64,000 bases of DNA from Fodinicurvata halophila (lineage in GTDB: Bacteria > Pseudomonadota > Alphaproteobacteria > Kiloniellales > DSM-21159), in the NCBI RefSeq assembly GCF_042651425.1, contig NZ_JBHSCW010000001.1:434001-498000 (forward strand). Reading direction: 5' to 3'. Position numbers and translations under genes: made by a program. This document shows, piece after piece, positions 1 through 11,740 of this stretch. Below the pieces are notes generated by a model, which saw nothing but the letters and a program-made list of their open reading frames with translations, did no database searches and was not told where the DNA came from. How positions within the stretch are numbered: position 1 is the first letter of the stretch; each line of letters begins with the position of its first letter.

Positions 1-1327
1 GGCGCTTGCCCTCGGCCTCGGTCTCGTAACGCAGCTTGGCGGCCAGGGCCCTGATCTTGTCGGCCTCGGCCTCGCCCTCGGCTGTCGTACGCGTGGCCTC
101 GGCGCGATCCACGGAAGCCTGCTTCTCGGCCTCGGCCGTGGAGCGTAGGCGGATGCCCTCGCGCTCGGCCTCCTGGGCGGCCAGCACCAGCTCGATGGCC
201 TTGCGGCGCTCGGCCTGCTCCTTCTCGCGAGCCGTGAAGACCTTCTCCTCGGCCTCGACGGCCTTGGCTCGGGCTAGTTCGGCGGCCGCTTGGGCTTCGG
301 ACTGGGCCTTGGACTTCTCGGCTAGCTCGATGGCCTTGTCCTGCTCGGCCATCTCCAGGGCCTTGCGCCGCTCGACCTCCAGGCGCTGGGTCTCCTGCTC
401 GCGCCCGATCCGCTCCTGGTCCAGGGCGCGATCGCTGGCGATGCGGGCGCGCTCGATCTCCAGGCGCGAACTGATCTGGGACTCCTCGGACTCGCGCTCA
501 CGCTGGGCCCGTTCGCGGGCCACCTCGGCCTGCTGGGCCGCCTTGCGGGATTCGATGTCCCGCTGCTGCTCCAGGCGGGCGTACTCGGTGTCCCGGTCGA
601 TCTGCAGCGAATAGCGCTCGGTCTCCAGGTTCTTGTTGCGGATCTCGATCATCGTATCCTGCTCGATGTCGTTCCGCAGCTTCTTGCGCCGCTCGATCTC
701 CTCGGTCAGGCGCGTCAGCCCCTCGGCGTCAAAGGCGTTCGAGGGATTGAAGTACTCCATGTTGGTCTGGTCCATCCCGGTCAGCGACAGGGCTTCCAGC
801 TCCAGGCCGCTGCGCTGCAGGTCCTCGGCCACGGCGGTCTTCACGCGCTTGACATAGTCCCCGCGTTTTTCGTGCAGTTCTTCCATCGTAAACTCGGCCG
901 CCACCCAGCGCAGGGCGTCGATGAACTTGCCTTCGACCAGTTCCTTCAGCGCATCCGGGTTCATGGTCCGGCGTCCCAGGCTCTGCGCCGCAATGGCGAT
1001 GGCCTCGTGCGTCGGCTGGACCCGGACATAGAACTCCGTCACCACGTCCACGCGCATGCGGTTCTTGGTGATCAGGGCGCGGTCCTGGCCGCGTTTGATC
1101 TCCAGGCGCAGGGTGTTCATGTTGACGGGAATGACCTCGTGGACGATGGGCAGGACGAAGGCCCCGCCGTCCTTGACGACCTTCTCGCCGCCCAGGCCCG
1201 TTCTGACGAAGGCGGTCTCCTTGGTGGACCGGCGATAGAGCCAGTTCAACAGGTAGACAACGCCCACGATGACCGCAATGAGGACGATGATCCCCAGGAC
1301 GGTCCATCCAAGTGCTGCACCAGACAT
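1..1327 (-). CDS. Flotillin/YqiK-type membrane scaffold protein, 3' end cut by window edge
   Basis: The minus-strand frame opens at the ATG at 1327 and stays open to base 1, so at least 442 residues are present and the C-terminus is missing. One N-terminal transmembrane segment (about residues 5-27) is followed by a band-7/SPFH domain (about 30-220) and then a long heptad-rich Glu/Arg/Ala coiled coil from about residue 230. This order is that of inner-membrane flotillins such as E. coli YqiK, which organise membrane microdomains. A purine-rich ribosome site precedes the ATG. The highly repetitive Glu-Ala-Glu coding makes the opposite strand look open; that reading is spurious. It is probably its own transcription unit or the tail of the upstream operon, since only 60 bases separate it from the preceding gene on the same strand. 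Confidence 0.85.
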   Translation of the reverse strand, partial: MSGAALGWTVLGIIVLIAVIVGVVYLLNWLYRRSTKETAFVRTGLGGEKVVKDGGAFVLPIVHEVIPVNMNTLRLEIKRGQDRALITKNRMRVDVVTEFYVRVQPTHEAIAIAAQSLGRRTMNPDALKELVEGKFIDALRWVAAEFTMEELHEKRGDYVKRVKTAVAEDLQRSGLELEALSLTGMDQTNMEYFNPSNAFDAEGLTRLTEEIERRKKLRNDIEQDTMIEIRNKNLETERYSLQIDRDTEYARLEQQRDIESRKAAQQAEVARERAQRERESEESQISSRLEIERARIASDRALDQERIGREQETQRLEVERRKALEMAEQDKAIELAEKSKAQSEAQAAAELARAKAVEAEEKVFTAREKEQAERRKAIELVLAAQEAEREGIRLRSTAEAEKQASVDRAEATRTTAEGEAEADKIRALAAKLRYETEAEGKR

Positions 1328-1387
1328 CTTCTTCCTCCCTTTCTGAACGCCCTGGCAAGACTGCGGCCCGGGCGTCCTGGACGCGCG

Positions 1388-2207
1388 TCAGGCGCGCCCG
1401 ATCTTCTTGAAATTGCGTGTCTGCTCCGTAAGGGCCCCCTCGACCGGCAGCCTCTCCATGGACGACGCGCCGTAAAAGCCGTGACAGTCCGGACACTGAC
1501 TCAGGATGTAGCGGGCATCGTCGGGCATGGCGATCGGACCGCCATGGCAGAGCACCATGACATCCTTGCGAACCTTCAGCGCCGCTTCCGCCCAGGCATT
1601 GATGCGCGGCACGCAATCCTCCAGCGTCAGCGACGTTTCCGCGCCGATGGCGCCGCCCGTGGTCAGGCCCAGGTGGCAGACAACGATGTCCGCGCCGGCC
1701 TCGGCCATGGCGCGCGCATCCTCCTCGCTGAAGACATAGGGGGTCGTCAGCATGTCCAGCTCGCGCGCCTTGCGCACCACCTCCACCTCGATGCCATAGC
1801 CCATGCCGGTCTCCTCCAGGTTGGCCCGGAAGGTGCCGTCGATCAGGCCCACGGTCGGGAAGTTCTGGATCCCGGAAAAGCCGATGTCCTTCACGCGGCG
1901 CAGGAAGTGATCCGGGATCATGAAGGGATCGGTCCCGTTCACGCCCGCCAGCACCGGCGTGTCGTGCACCACCGGCAGGACCTCCGCGGCCATTTCCATG
2001 ACGATCTCGTTGGCATTGCCATAGGCCATCAGCCCGGCCAGCGAGCCACGCCCGGCCATGCGGTAGCGGCCGGAGTTGTAGATGACGATCAGGTCGATGC
2101 CGCCGGCCTCCTCGCACTTCGCGGAAAGTCCGGTCCCGGCCCCTCCCCCGACGATGGGCTCGTTGCGGTCGATCATGTCACGGAACTTTTCCAGGATGTC
2201 CCGACGC

Positions 2208-2221
<14 letters not shown>
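1388..2221 (-). CDS. Phosphoenolpyruvate hydrolase-family TIM-barrel protein
   Basis: The 277-residue protein matches the full-length pattern of the PEP-hydrolase/TIM-barrel signal-transduction family (PF09370): GGGAGTG near residue 25, a GVNGTDP loop near residue 93, and repeated beta-alpha units ending in CHGGP (about residue 227). The ATG at 2221 lies inside the last codons of the upstream gene (14-base overlap), so the two are translationally coupled. In other bacteria this family commonly neighbours or fuses to Tm-1-like (UPF0261) proteins, as it does here. Its true substrate is not established; PEP hydrolysis is only a family label. It is the last gene of the long operon starting at 11563. 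Confidence 0.85.
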
Positions 2222-4455
<2,234 letters not shown>

Positions 4456-4463
<8 letters not shown>

Positions 4464-5241
4464 GCCCGCCTCCCAGGTAGATCCTCTGCACGTCCGGATC
4501 ACCCTCGATCTCGTCGGGCGCCCCTTCCTTGAAGACCGCACCGTTGTGCATGACCGTGCAGTAGTCCACGACGCGCAGGGCCACATCCAGGTCGTGCTCG
4601 ATGATGACGTAGCCGATGTGCTTGGGCAGTGCGCGCAGGATGTCCACCAGCTCGCGCCGCTCGGCCGGGGACAGTCCTGCCGCCGGTTCGTCGAACAGGA
4701 TCAGCCGCGGTGCGCCGGCCAGCGCCATGCCGATTTCCAGCTGGCGCTGCTGTCCGTGCGCCAGGTCGGAAACCGGGGTCTTCTCCAGCCGGTCGAGATG
4801 CGCGGCATGCATCATGTTGCGTGCCGCCTCCATGGTGGCGTCGTCCTCACCGGACCGCAACATCGAGAAGCGTCCGCTGCCTACGCCGCGCGCCGCCAGG
4901 TAGAGATTGTCGAAAACCGTCAAGCCGCGGAACAGCAATGAATTCTGATAGGTACGCCGCAAGCCGCGGCGTATGCGCTCCTGCGGCGGCATGGTGGTTA
5001 CATCCTCGCCGAAGAAGCGGATGCGCCCGGCCGTCGGCGGGAAGTCCCCCGTAACGGCATTGAACAGGGTCGTCTTTCCGGCACCGTTGGCTCCGAAGAC
5101 GGCGCGCCGCTCGCCGGCCTGGACCTTCAGGGTCACGTCGTCCAGCGCCACCAAGGCACCGAAGGTGCGGCTCACGCCCCGGAGATCCAGGGCGAGAGCC
5201 GTCACCGTTTCGGTGAAACCGGCAGATGCAACTGCGCTCAT
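4456..5241 (-). CDS. livG: LivG-type ABC transporter ATP-binding protein
   Basis: A 261-residue ATPase of the HAAT (hydrophobic amino-acid/amide) importer family. It shows Walker A GANGAGKT, an LAHGQQRQLEI signature (the LSHG variant usual in LivG), Walker B LILFDEPAAGL and the switch histidine in IIEHDLD. Length and the extended helical insert fit LivG rather than LivF. It overlaps the LivF fusion gene and follows the binding-protein gene by about 50 bases. With the two permeases and the LivF half of the fusion it completes a five-part importer. Confidence 0.92.
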
Positions 5242-5292
5242 TTGCCAAACGCCTTCTGTCTGCCGTTTTCCGTCATGACAAACTCCTCAGGC

Positions 5293-6537
5293 TTACGGGC
5301 AGGAGGGGTTGTCACGCGAGGCGAACCCATTGGCCAGGAACTCCTCTTCCGGCATGCCAAGGGTCTGGTTCACTTCCGGCACGACCTTGACGACCTCGTT
5401 GTAGAGACCGCCCTCGCCGTCCTTCACGACCTCGGTGATGAAGATGTCGGCAACGGCATTGCGGTTCTCATCGACCGAAATGGTCCCCGTCGGCGTCTCC
5501 AGCTCCAGGTTCTTCAGGGCTTCGCGGAAGGCCGCCTGGTTGTCGGAGAGATCGCCGTCCACCTCATCCAGGGCCGTGAGCACGGCCAGCGTGTTCACGT
5601 AATAGGCATGGGCGAACAGCGACGGAGACGGCAAGCCGTCGTCGAACATCTCGGCGTAGGTTTCCTTGAACTCGACCCACTTCGGATCGTCCCAGTTGTC
5701 GGCGATCGGACCGGCGGTGATGGTACCGGCTAGGTAGTCGCGCTGCTGGCCCTTGGCGCCCAGCACGGTCTGGTCCACGGTAATCGAGCCGGCGATCATG
5801 GGCTTGGCACTGCCCATCTGCTGGTACTGGGACAGGAAGTTGATGGCATCCGAACCGCCCAGGGCGACATAGAGTGCATCGATGTCCTGGGGAATCGAAG
5901 CCACGGTCGTGGAGTAGTCACGCGTGCCCAGCGGCACGTAGAACTTCTCGACGACCTGACCGCCCAGCTTGCAGAAATCGGTCATGAAGCCCATGACCAG
6001 TGAATAGGGGAAGGAGTAGTCCTCGGCCACGATGGCCACCTTCTCGTACCCCTTCTCTTCGTAGGCATATTCGCCCAGGCCCGCCTGCCACTGCGCCCCG
6101 TCGGTCGAGAAGCGGAAGAAGTTCTCGGACGGATCGTCCAGGGTCGTCCTCTGGGCCGCCGAGCTGCCGTTCACGAAGGTGACCTCAGGGTGATCCTTGG
6201 CATAGTTCTTGATGGCAATGCCCTCGGAGCCCGACAGCGGTCCGACCAGAACATCCACCTCGTCATTCTCGACCAGGCGGCGCGCCGCATCAACGGCGCT
6301 GTCCGGCGAGGCGTCGGACGAGGCGGTGATCAACTCGATCTCGCGTCCCCCGGCTTCATGCCCGAATTTTTCCAGGGCCATTCGGATACCGCGGATGCCA
6401 TCCTCGCCCGGCACCGCGAAGGGACCTTCCAGCGTGGCAAGCCCGCCCAGCTTGATGGGATCGTCTTGGGCCGCCGCCGCTCCGGCGCCAACCACAAGGG
6501 TCGCCGCCGCTGTCATAGACAGTAGTTTCTTCAGCAT
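5293..6537 (-). CDS. HAAT-family ABC transporter periplasmic binding protein
   Basis: A 414-residue exported binding protein. The ATG at 6537 gives MLKK plus a hydrophobic stretch and an AAAAQ cleavage site near residue 22, and is preceded by a strong GGAGG-type ribosome site. The mature protein is acidic and has the type I periplasmic-binding fold (LivK-like): LATLEGPFAVPGEDGIRG at the start and a VGPLSGSEG loop. It lies between the permease genes and livG in the same operon, so it is the receptor of that importer. The substrate is unknown; the neighbouring hydrolases suggest an amide, lactam or cyclic acid rather than a plain amino acid. Confidence 0.9.
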   Translation of the reverse strand: MLKKLLSMTAAATLVVGAGAAAAQDDPIKLGGLATLEGPFAVPGEDGIRGIRMALEKFGHEAGGREIELITASSDASPDSAVDAARRLVENDEVDVLVGPLSGSEGIAIKNYAKDHPEVTFVNGSSAAQRTTLDDPSENFFRFSTDGAQWQAGLGEYAYEEKGYEKVAIVAEDYSFPYSLVMGFMTDFCKLGGQVVEKFYVPLGTRDYSTTVASIPQDIDALYVALGGSDAINFLSQYQQMGSAKPMIAGSITVDQTVLGAKGQQRDYLAGTITAGPIADNWDDPKWVEFKETYAEMFDDGLPSPSLFAHAYYVNTLAVLTALDEVDGDLSDNQAAFREALKNLELETPTGTISVDENRNAVADIFITEVVKDGEGGLYNEVVKVVPEVNQTLGMPEEEFLANGFASRDNPSCP

Positions 6538-6607
6538 ACTCGTTTCCTCCCTTACTGTTTGTCTGGGCCCGACCATGACAGGCTGCATGCCTGCATGAGC
6601 CCAGCAC

Positions 6608-7636
6608 CTACCATTGGTCCGCCTTGTTGCGGGCGGACTGTTTTGCCAGCCAGGATTTCAGCTTGCCCCAGAGGCCAAGCACCCCGTCCGGCGAAAAGAG
6701 TACGATCACCAGGAAAACCGCTCCTATTACTGTGTTGAAGCGTTCCCGATCGATCAGGTCGATGGCGAAATTCTCCATCAGGATAAAGATCAATGCCCCG
6801 ATGAATGGACCGACCGGGTGGGCCAGACCGCCCAGGACCGTCAGGATCAGGATATCGATCACCGGCCCGATCCCGACCGAACCTGGCGAGATCTGACCAT
6901 TCTGCCAGACCAGCAGCACGCCGCCGATGCCGGCAATCGCTCCGGCCACGGTATGCGCGGCCACGCGATGGGCGATGACGTTGAAGCCCAGCGAGGACAT
7001 GCGGCGCGGATTGTCGCGCACGGCCTGCAGCGCCAGGCCGAACGGCGTGCGGGACAGATAGAGAACGAAAAAATAGCAGAGCGCCACTACGGCCAGCGTC
7101 AGATAGAAGAACGGCAGGGGCGCGCGCCAATCGACACCGAAGACCGCAGGTGGATCGATTCCGGCAAAGCCATTGAAGGAATTGAAGATGGGATCGTTCT
7201 GCAGCACCAGGTAATAGAAGGCCACGGAGATGGCCAGCGTTATCATGATGGTGTAGATGCCGCTTGTACGGGCCGATATCCAGCCGATCAGGGCTGCCGC
7301 CAGGGTGGCCAGGCTGACCGCGCCCACCAGCATCAGCCAGGCCGGCCACTCCGCATTGCCGAAGATGGCCACCAAATAGCCCGCCAGCCCAGCGATGGTC
7401 AGCTGGGAAAGCGAGACCATGCCCCCGTAACCCGCCAGCAGCATCAGCGAGAGCCCGACCGTCCCCAGGATCAGGGACTGCGCCCCGATCTGGACGATCC
7501 AGAAGTCCGTCGCAAGCAACGGGTAGATCAGCAGCAGGACCGCCACCACGGGATGGTACCAGCGCAGACCGCGCAGCCAGCTTGGCAGGGTGGGCACGGT
7601 CTTCTTCTCGCTTGTCTCTTCGGTGATCGAGGCCAT
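6608..7636 (-). CDS. livM: LivM-type ABC transporter permease
   Basis: A 342-residue integral membrane protein with about ten hydrophobic segments and the family marks GYGGMVSLSQ (about residues 69-78) and the late GGLAHPVGPFIGA coupling loop. The length is usual for LivM. It lies 9 bases from livH upstream and about 70 bases before the binding-protein start, all on the minus strand. Confidence 0.9.
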   Translation of the reverse strand: MASITEETSEKKTVPTLPSWLRGLRWYHPVVAVLLLIYPLLATDFWIVQIGAQSLILGTVGLSLMLLAGYGGMVSLSQLTIAGLAGYLVAIFGNAEWPAWLMLVGAVSLATLAAALIGWISARTSGIYTIMITLAISVAFYYLVLQNDPIFNSFNGFAGIDPPAVFGVDWRAPLPFFYLTLAVVALCYFFVLYLSRTPFGLALQAVRDNPRRMSSLGFNVIAHRVAAHTVAGAIAGIGGVLLVWQNGQISPGSVGIGPVIDILILTVLGGLAHPVGPFIGALIFILMENFAIDLIDRERFNTVIGAVFLVIVLFSPDGVLGLWGKLKSWLAKQSARNKADQW

Positions 7637-7645
7637 CCTGCGCTC

Positions 7646-8503
7646 CTATGCCCGTCCGAGAATGCCCTGGGGGCGGACGGCCAGGACGGCCACCATGACC
7701 AGGAAGGAAAAGACGACGCCATAGGTCGGGAAGTAGGCCAGCCCGAACTGCTCGGTCATCCCGATCAGCAGGGCACCGATGGCGGCCCCCGGGATGCTGC
7801 CCATGCCGCCCACGATCACCACGATCAGCGAGGCCAGCAGGAAACGCGTATCCTCACCCGGGGCAATGGACAGGGCAGAGCCGCCCAGAACGCCGGCCAG
7901 GCCGGCCAGGCCGGCACCGATGGCGAAGGTCACGCAGAACAGCAGCTGGACGTTGACGCCGGAGGCCGAAAGCATCCCGCGATCGTCCACGCCGGCACGG
8001 ATCATGATGCCGATGCGGGTACGGTTCAGGAAGAACCAGAGTGCAAGGCCGATGACGATCGCGGACGCCAGGGTGAACAGGCGATAGGTCGGATAGGCGT
8101 TGATGAAGGGCATCGGCGTGGCTCCGTAAAGCCACTGTGGAGGGGTGAACTGGTAGGACACGCCGGACCAGATCGCCAGCATGACGTCCGCCAGGATGAT
8201 GGACAGTGCGATCGTCACCAGGGTCTGACGCAGTTCCTGGCCTTCCATGTAGCGGAACACCAGCAGCTGAAGCAGCACCCCGGCCAACGCCATGGACACG
8301 AAGCCGGCGACCACCGCCAGAACCCAGGACCCCGTGCTGTCCGCGATTTCATAGCCAATATAGCCACCCAACAGATAGAGCGAGCCGTGCGCCAGGTTCA
8401 CGTTGCGCATCAGGCCGAAAACAAGGGAAAACCCGCTGGCCACGATGAAATAAAGGGCCGCCAGCGTGATCCCGTTCAGGAAGGTCAGTATGAAAAGCCG
8501 CAT
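7646..8503 (-). CDS. livH: LivH-type ABC transporter permease
   Basis: A 285-residue integral membrane protein. FGLMRNVNLAHGSLYLLGGY near the N-terminus and the late VVIVGGMGSIPGAAIGALLIG loop are LivH hallmarks. It pairs with livM 9 bases downstream and starts 16 bases after the amidohydrolase gene ends, so transport and catabolic genes share a transcript. Confidence 0.92.
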   Translation of the reverse strand: MRLFILTFLNGITLAALYFIVASGFSLVFGLMRNVNLAHGSLYLLGGYIGYEIADSTGSWVLAVVAGFVSMALAGVLLQLLVFRYMEGQELRQTLVTIALSIILADVMLAIWSGVSYQFTPPQWLYGATPMPFINAYPTYRLFTLASAIVIGLALWFFLNRTRIGIMIRAGVDDRGMLSASGVNVQLLFCVTFAIGAGLAGLAGVLGGSALSIAPGEDTRFLLASLIVVIVGGMGSIPGAAIGALLIGMTEQFGLAYFPTYGVVFSFLVMVAVLAVRPQGILGRA

Positions 8504-8519
8504 GATCCTGCGCGTGCCC

Positions 8520-9809
8520 TCATCCGGCCCAGCGCAGGGAGGAACGTCCCTGGGCGGTCACGTCAGGGGCCCGATAGAAGCTGCCGTCCTTCATGACGGC
8601 CAGGATGCGCGCGCGCTCCTGCAGGATGCGGATGTTCGCTACGGGATCTCCGTCGACCAGGATCAGGTCGGCCAGGTAGCCTTCCTTAAGCAGCCCCAGC
8701 TCGTCGGGCCTGCCCATGATCTGGCCGCCCAGCTTGGTAGCGGAAACAATGGCCTCCATGGGGGACATGCCGACTCGGTCGACGAAGTATTCCAGGTCCT
8801 TGGCGTTGGTGCCATGCGGGATCCAGGCGAAGCCGTAATCGCCGCCCGGCAGGACGCGAATGCCGCGCCGGTGCATCTTGCGCATGGTCTCGGTGGCGAT
8901 CTCCGCCTCGCGGGCGTACATCATGCCAAGCGAAGAGTCCGGGTGTACGCCGTACTCGGCCGCGTTCTTTGACGTACGGATCAGCCAGGCCAGGCCAGGG
9001 GCCACGAAGTGCTTGTCCTTGTTGGCCTCCAGCAGGTCCAGCGTTTCCTCATCGGCGAAGGAGGCATGATAGATGATCTCGATGCCGTGCCGGATGCACA
9101 TCTTGATCGATTCATTGGAGCGTGCATGAGCCGCCACCCGCAGCCCCCGGCGTTTGGCCTCCGAGACGGCCACAGCGGCCTCCTCGTCGGTCATCGGCGT
9201 CTCCTCGGCGCCCACACCGGCGATCTCCTCGCCAGAGAGGTTCAGCTTGATGGTGTCGCAGCCGTACTTGATGAACTGACGTACAGCCCGGCGCATTTCC
9301 TCCACGCCGGAGACGATACAGCCGAAGGAGAGTTCCGGGAAGTCCAGGTGCGGCGGTGAGGTGTCCCCCAGTCCGCCAAGGGTGGTGATCTCCTGGCTGG
9401 CCGCCGAATAGCGCGGGCCGGGAATGCGGCCTTGGTTGATGGCATCGCGGATGACGACATCCAGGCGCGCCTTGGCCGAGGCCGCTCCCATGCAGGAGGT
9501 GAAGCCCATCTCTATATAGCGCTTGGCCATTTCCGCCGTGAAGAGCGTGTGCTCCTCAAGTGGCATCTGCTGAATGGCCTCCAGGCTGGGCTGGTCGTTC
9601 CAGGAGAGGTGCGTGTGGGCCTCTGTCATGCCCGGCATCAGGGTCGCCCCTGCGCCGTCGATCACTGTATGGCCGTTGCCGCCCGTGCTGCGCCCGCTGC
9701 TTCTGCTGACCTGCTTGATCCGGTTGCCCTGGACCAGGACCTCGCCGCTGTAGGGATGATCCCCGCTGCCGTCCAGAATACGAACATTGGTAAAAAGATA
9801 GTCACCCAT
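8520..9809 (-). CDS. Metal-dependent amidohydrolase (imidazolonepropionase/prolidase-like)
   Basis: The 429-residue protein has the amidohydrolase TIM-barrel layout: a small beta domain at both ends, an HTH metal motif (EAHTHLS, about residues 64-70), a lysine candidate in TIKLNLSG, metal-ligand histidines in AAHARS and YHASF, and the last metal aspartate region in LPGGDYG. There is no signal peptide, so it is cytoplasmic. It probably hydrolyses a cyclic amide or other C-N bond in the compound brought in by the adjacent LivHMKGF importer. The exact substrate cannot be read from the sequence. Confidence 0.85.
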   Translation of the reverse strand: MGDYLFTNVRILDGSGDHPYSGEVLVQGNRIKQVSRSSGRSTGGNGHTVIDGAGATLMPGMTEAHTHLSWNDQPSLEAIQQMPLEEHTLFTAEMAKRYIEMGFTSCMGAASAKARLDVVIRDAINQGRIPGPRYSAASQEITTLGGLGDTSPPHLDFPELSFGCIVSGVEEMRRAVRQFIKYGCDTIKLNLSGEEIAGVGAEETPMTDEEAAVAVSEAKRRGLRVAAHARSNESIKMCIRHGIEIIYHASFADEETLDLLEANKDKHFVAPGLAWLIRTSKNAAEYGVHPDSSLGMMYAREAEIATETMRKMHRRGIRVLPGGDYGFAWIPHGTNAKDLEYFVDRVGMSPMEAIVSATKLGGQIMGRPDELGLLKEGYLADLILVDGDPVANIRILQERARILAVMKDGSFYRAPDVTAQGRSSLRWAG

Positions 9810-9884
9810 AACGCGTCCTCCCTAGCGGCGCTCCCGTTTTGTTTTCTTGGCGCTCGTGCGGCGCTGTCGGGCTCGCCTGTCCGG

Positions 9885-10667
9885 TCAAGCTGTTCGTACG
9901 GAAGCCATGAAATCTCTCAATTCGCGGTTGCTATCCTCGACCTTCTCAAAGGTCGCCCAATGCCCGCAACGATTTAATATCTTGGTCCTGGCTTTTTCCA
10001 TCTTCTCGCCGATCGCCCGAGCTCCCGAGGCCGGCGCCACGCCGTCCTCGTCGCCGGTAGCCAGCAGGACCGGACAGCGGATGCGCGTGACATCCGCCGC
10101 CGACGCCCCGGCCAGGGCCTCGCAGGTGGCGGCATAGCCATTGGCAGGCTGGCGCATCACCATCTCGCGCACCAGCGCAACGGCCAGGGGATTGTGCTCT
10201 TTCGTCTCGCCCGAGGTCGCTGCCTGCACGATGGCATCGGCGATATCCGCCATGCCTTCGGCGCGCGCCTTGGCCGCCCGGTCTCTCAGCCCCTTGCGGG
10301 CGGGATCCGGCGGCTCGCTGATCGGGCCGAACAGCGACAGGCTGCGCACCAGTGAGGGATGCTCCACGGCCAGATGCTGACAGATGATGGTGCCCAGCGA
10401 ATGCCCCACGAAATGCGCCTTGTCCACGCCCAGAACCCGGCAGGCCTTGGCCAGGGTCGCAACGAAGCCGGAAATGGACAGTTCGCCGGAATGCGGACTG
10501 CGTCCCGAGCCGGGAAGATCCGGACGGATCACCCGATACCCGCTCCGGAACAGGCCCATCTGCGGGGTGAATGTGTTGGAGGTCCCGCCCAGGCCGTGCA
10601 CCATCACGACGGGCGTCCCCTCGCCGTCCACCTCGACTGCCATGCGTTCGACTGTCTGCGTACTCAT
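9885..10667 (-). CDS. Alpha/beta hydrolase
   Basis: A 260-residue alpha/beta-hydrolase with all expected marks: oxyanion HGLGG, nucleophile elbow GHSLGT, acidic residue in TGDEDGVAP and catalytic histidine in CGHWATFE. The ATG at 10667 overlaps the FAH-family stop codon as ATGA, showing translational coupling. It resembles beta-ketoadipate enol-lactone hydrolases and other C-C or ester hydrolases of catabolic operons. It should act on an acyl, lactone or ester intermediate of the pathway encoded here. Confidence 0.87.
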   Translation of the reverse strand: MSTQTVERMAVEVDGEGTPVVMVHGLGGTSNTFTPQMGLFRSGYRVIRPDLPGSGRSPHSGELSISGFVATLAKACRVLGVDKAHFVGHSLGTIICQHLAVEHPSLVRSLSLFGPISEPPDPARKGLRDRAAKARAEGMADIADAIVQAATSGETKEHNPLAVALVREMVMRQPANGYAATCEALAGASAADVTRIRCPVLLATGDEDGVAPASGARAIGEKMEKARTKILNRCGHWATFEKVEDSNRELRDFMASVRTA

Positions 10668-11563
10668 GCCACAGCCCCCCGTAGCGCTTCCTGATAGGTC
10701 GCAACCGGATTTTCCAGACGGCCGATGCCGTCGATGTCCACGCTGACCCTGTCGCCGGCCCGCAGGTAGCGCGGCGGCTCGAAGCCGATGCCCACCCCTG
10801 CCGGCGTACCGGTCGCGATGATGTCGCCGGGATAGAGCGTGATGCCCGCCGAGAGGGTCTCGATCAGCGTGGGAATGTCGAAGATCAGGGCCGAAACCGG
10901 CGCTTCCTGGCGCAGCTCGCCATTGACGTGGCAGCGCACCCAGGTCTTCGACAGGTCCAGCTCGTCTGCGGTGACGGCCACCGGCCCCATGGGGCAGAAC
11001 CCGTCCTGCGACTTGCCGATCAGCCACTGCTTGTGACGGCCCTGCAGGTCGCGGGCCGTGATGTCGTTCACGATGGTATAACCCCAGACGTGCTCCATCG
11101 CCCGGGCCTTGGCAATGCCGCGTCCGCCGCGCCCGATGATGACGGCCAGTTCGGCCTCGTAATCGATCGCATCGCTCACCCTGGGGTCAACGGGGATGGG
11201 GTCGCCCGCGGCGCTGACACAGTCCGGAACTTTGGAGAAGATGATGGGCGCATCCGGCACCGCGCCCGACGCCGCCCCGGAATCGAAGCCGCTGCTGGCA
11301 AACTCATGAGCGTGCTCGTAATAATTCTTGCCCACGCAGAAGATGTTGCGTCGCGGCCGCGGAACCGGCGCGCGCAGTTTCACGGCGGACAAGGGCAATT
11401 TTTCGGAGGTCAGTCCAGGCCGGCCCGCGCCGGCGTCCACCAGCGTGAGCACGCCCCGCTCGGCCGCACTGCCGGAGAGGTCGAACGGCGACAGGCTGTT
11501 GCCATCCGCGGACAGACTGCCCAGACCCGGCTTGCCGTCCAGATGATACGCGGCGATCTTCAT
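10664..11563 (-). CDS. Fumarylacetoacetate hydrolase (FAH)-family enzyme
   Basis: The start at 11563 gives 299 residues, usual for this family, and avoids a leader that would run into the operator DNA. Family marks are CVGKNYYEHAHEF (about residues 80-92), a metal-binding acidic DYEAELAVIIG, and PGDIIATGTPAGVG near the end. Members cleave or isomerise 2-oxo acids (FAH, HpcE, oxaloacetate decarboxylases). It is the first gene of the operon that runs to 1388, and its promoter region is shared with the divergent GntR gene. Confidence 0.88.
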   Translation of the reverse strand: MKIAAYHLDGKPGLGSLSADGNSLSPFDLSGSAAERGVLTLVDAGAGRPGLTSEKLPLSAVKLRAPVPRPRRNIFCVGKNYYEHAHEFASSGFDSGAASGAVPDAPIIFSKVPDCVSAAGDPIPVDPRVSDAIDYEAELAVIIGRGGRGIAKARAMEHVWGYTIVNDITARDLQGRHKQWLIGKSQDGFCPMGPVAVTADELDLSKTWVRCHVNGELRQEAPVSALIFDIPTLIETLSAGITLYPGDIIATGTPAGVGIGFEPPRYLRAGDRVSVDIDGIGRLENPVATYQEALRGAVA

Positions 11564-11598
11564 TGTCGGGGAGGCCCCTCCCTGTCTTGTTTTTTGTT

Positions 11599-11622
11599 GA
11601 ACCAATTCTGAACCATTGGTTC
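11599..11622. promoter_or_regulatory. Palindromic operator, probable GntR site for the FAH operon
   Basis: GAACCAAT at 11599-11606 is repeated inverted as ATTGGTTC at 11615-11622, and the core GAACCATTGGTTC (11610-11622) is itself a palindrome. It lies about 40 bases upstream of the FAH-family start and faces a divergent GntR gene. The half-site GAACCA recurs at 11723-11740. Confidence 0.65.
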
Positions 11623-11722
11623 TTAATTGAGCCAATACTCACTCAATCGAGTTTCAACTGTCAACCTGATTCTCAAGAATTCGAAAATTTCTGTTTGCTC
11701 ACTCACATTATTGGATCAAGAA

Positions 11723-11740
11723 TGGTTCAGTCATGAACCA
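11723..11740. promoter_or_regulatory. Second operator overlapping the gntR start codon
   Basis: TGGTTC and GAACCA form an inverted repeat with a six-base spacer, and the ATG of the regulator lies just inside it. The arms are the same as the 11610-11622 palindrome, so negative autoregulation by the adjacent GntR protein is the simplest reading. Confidence 0.6.
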
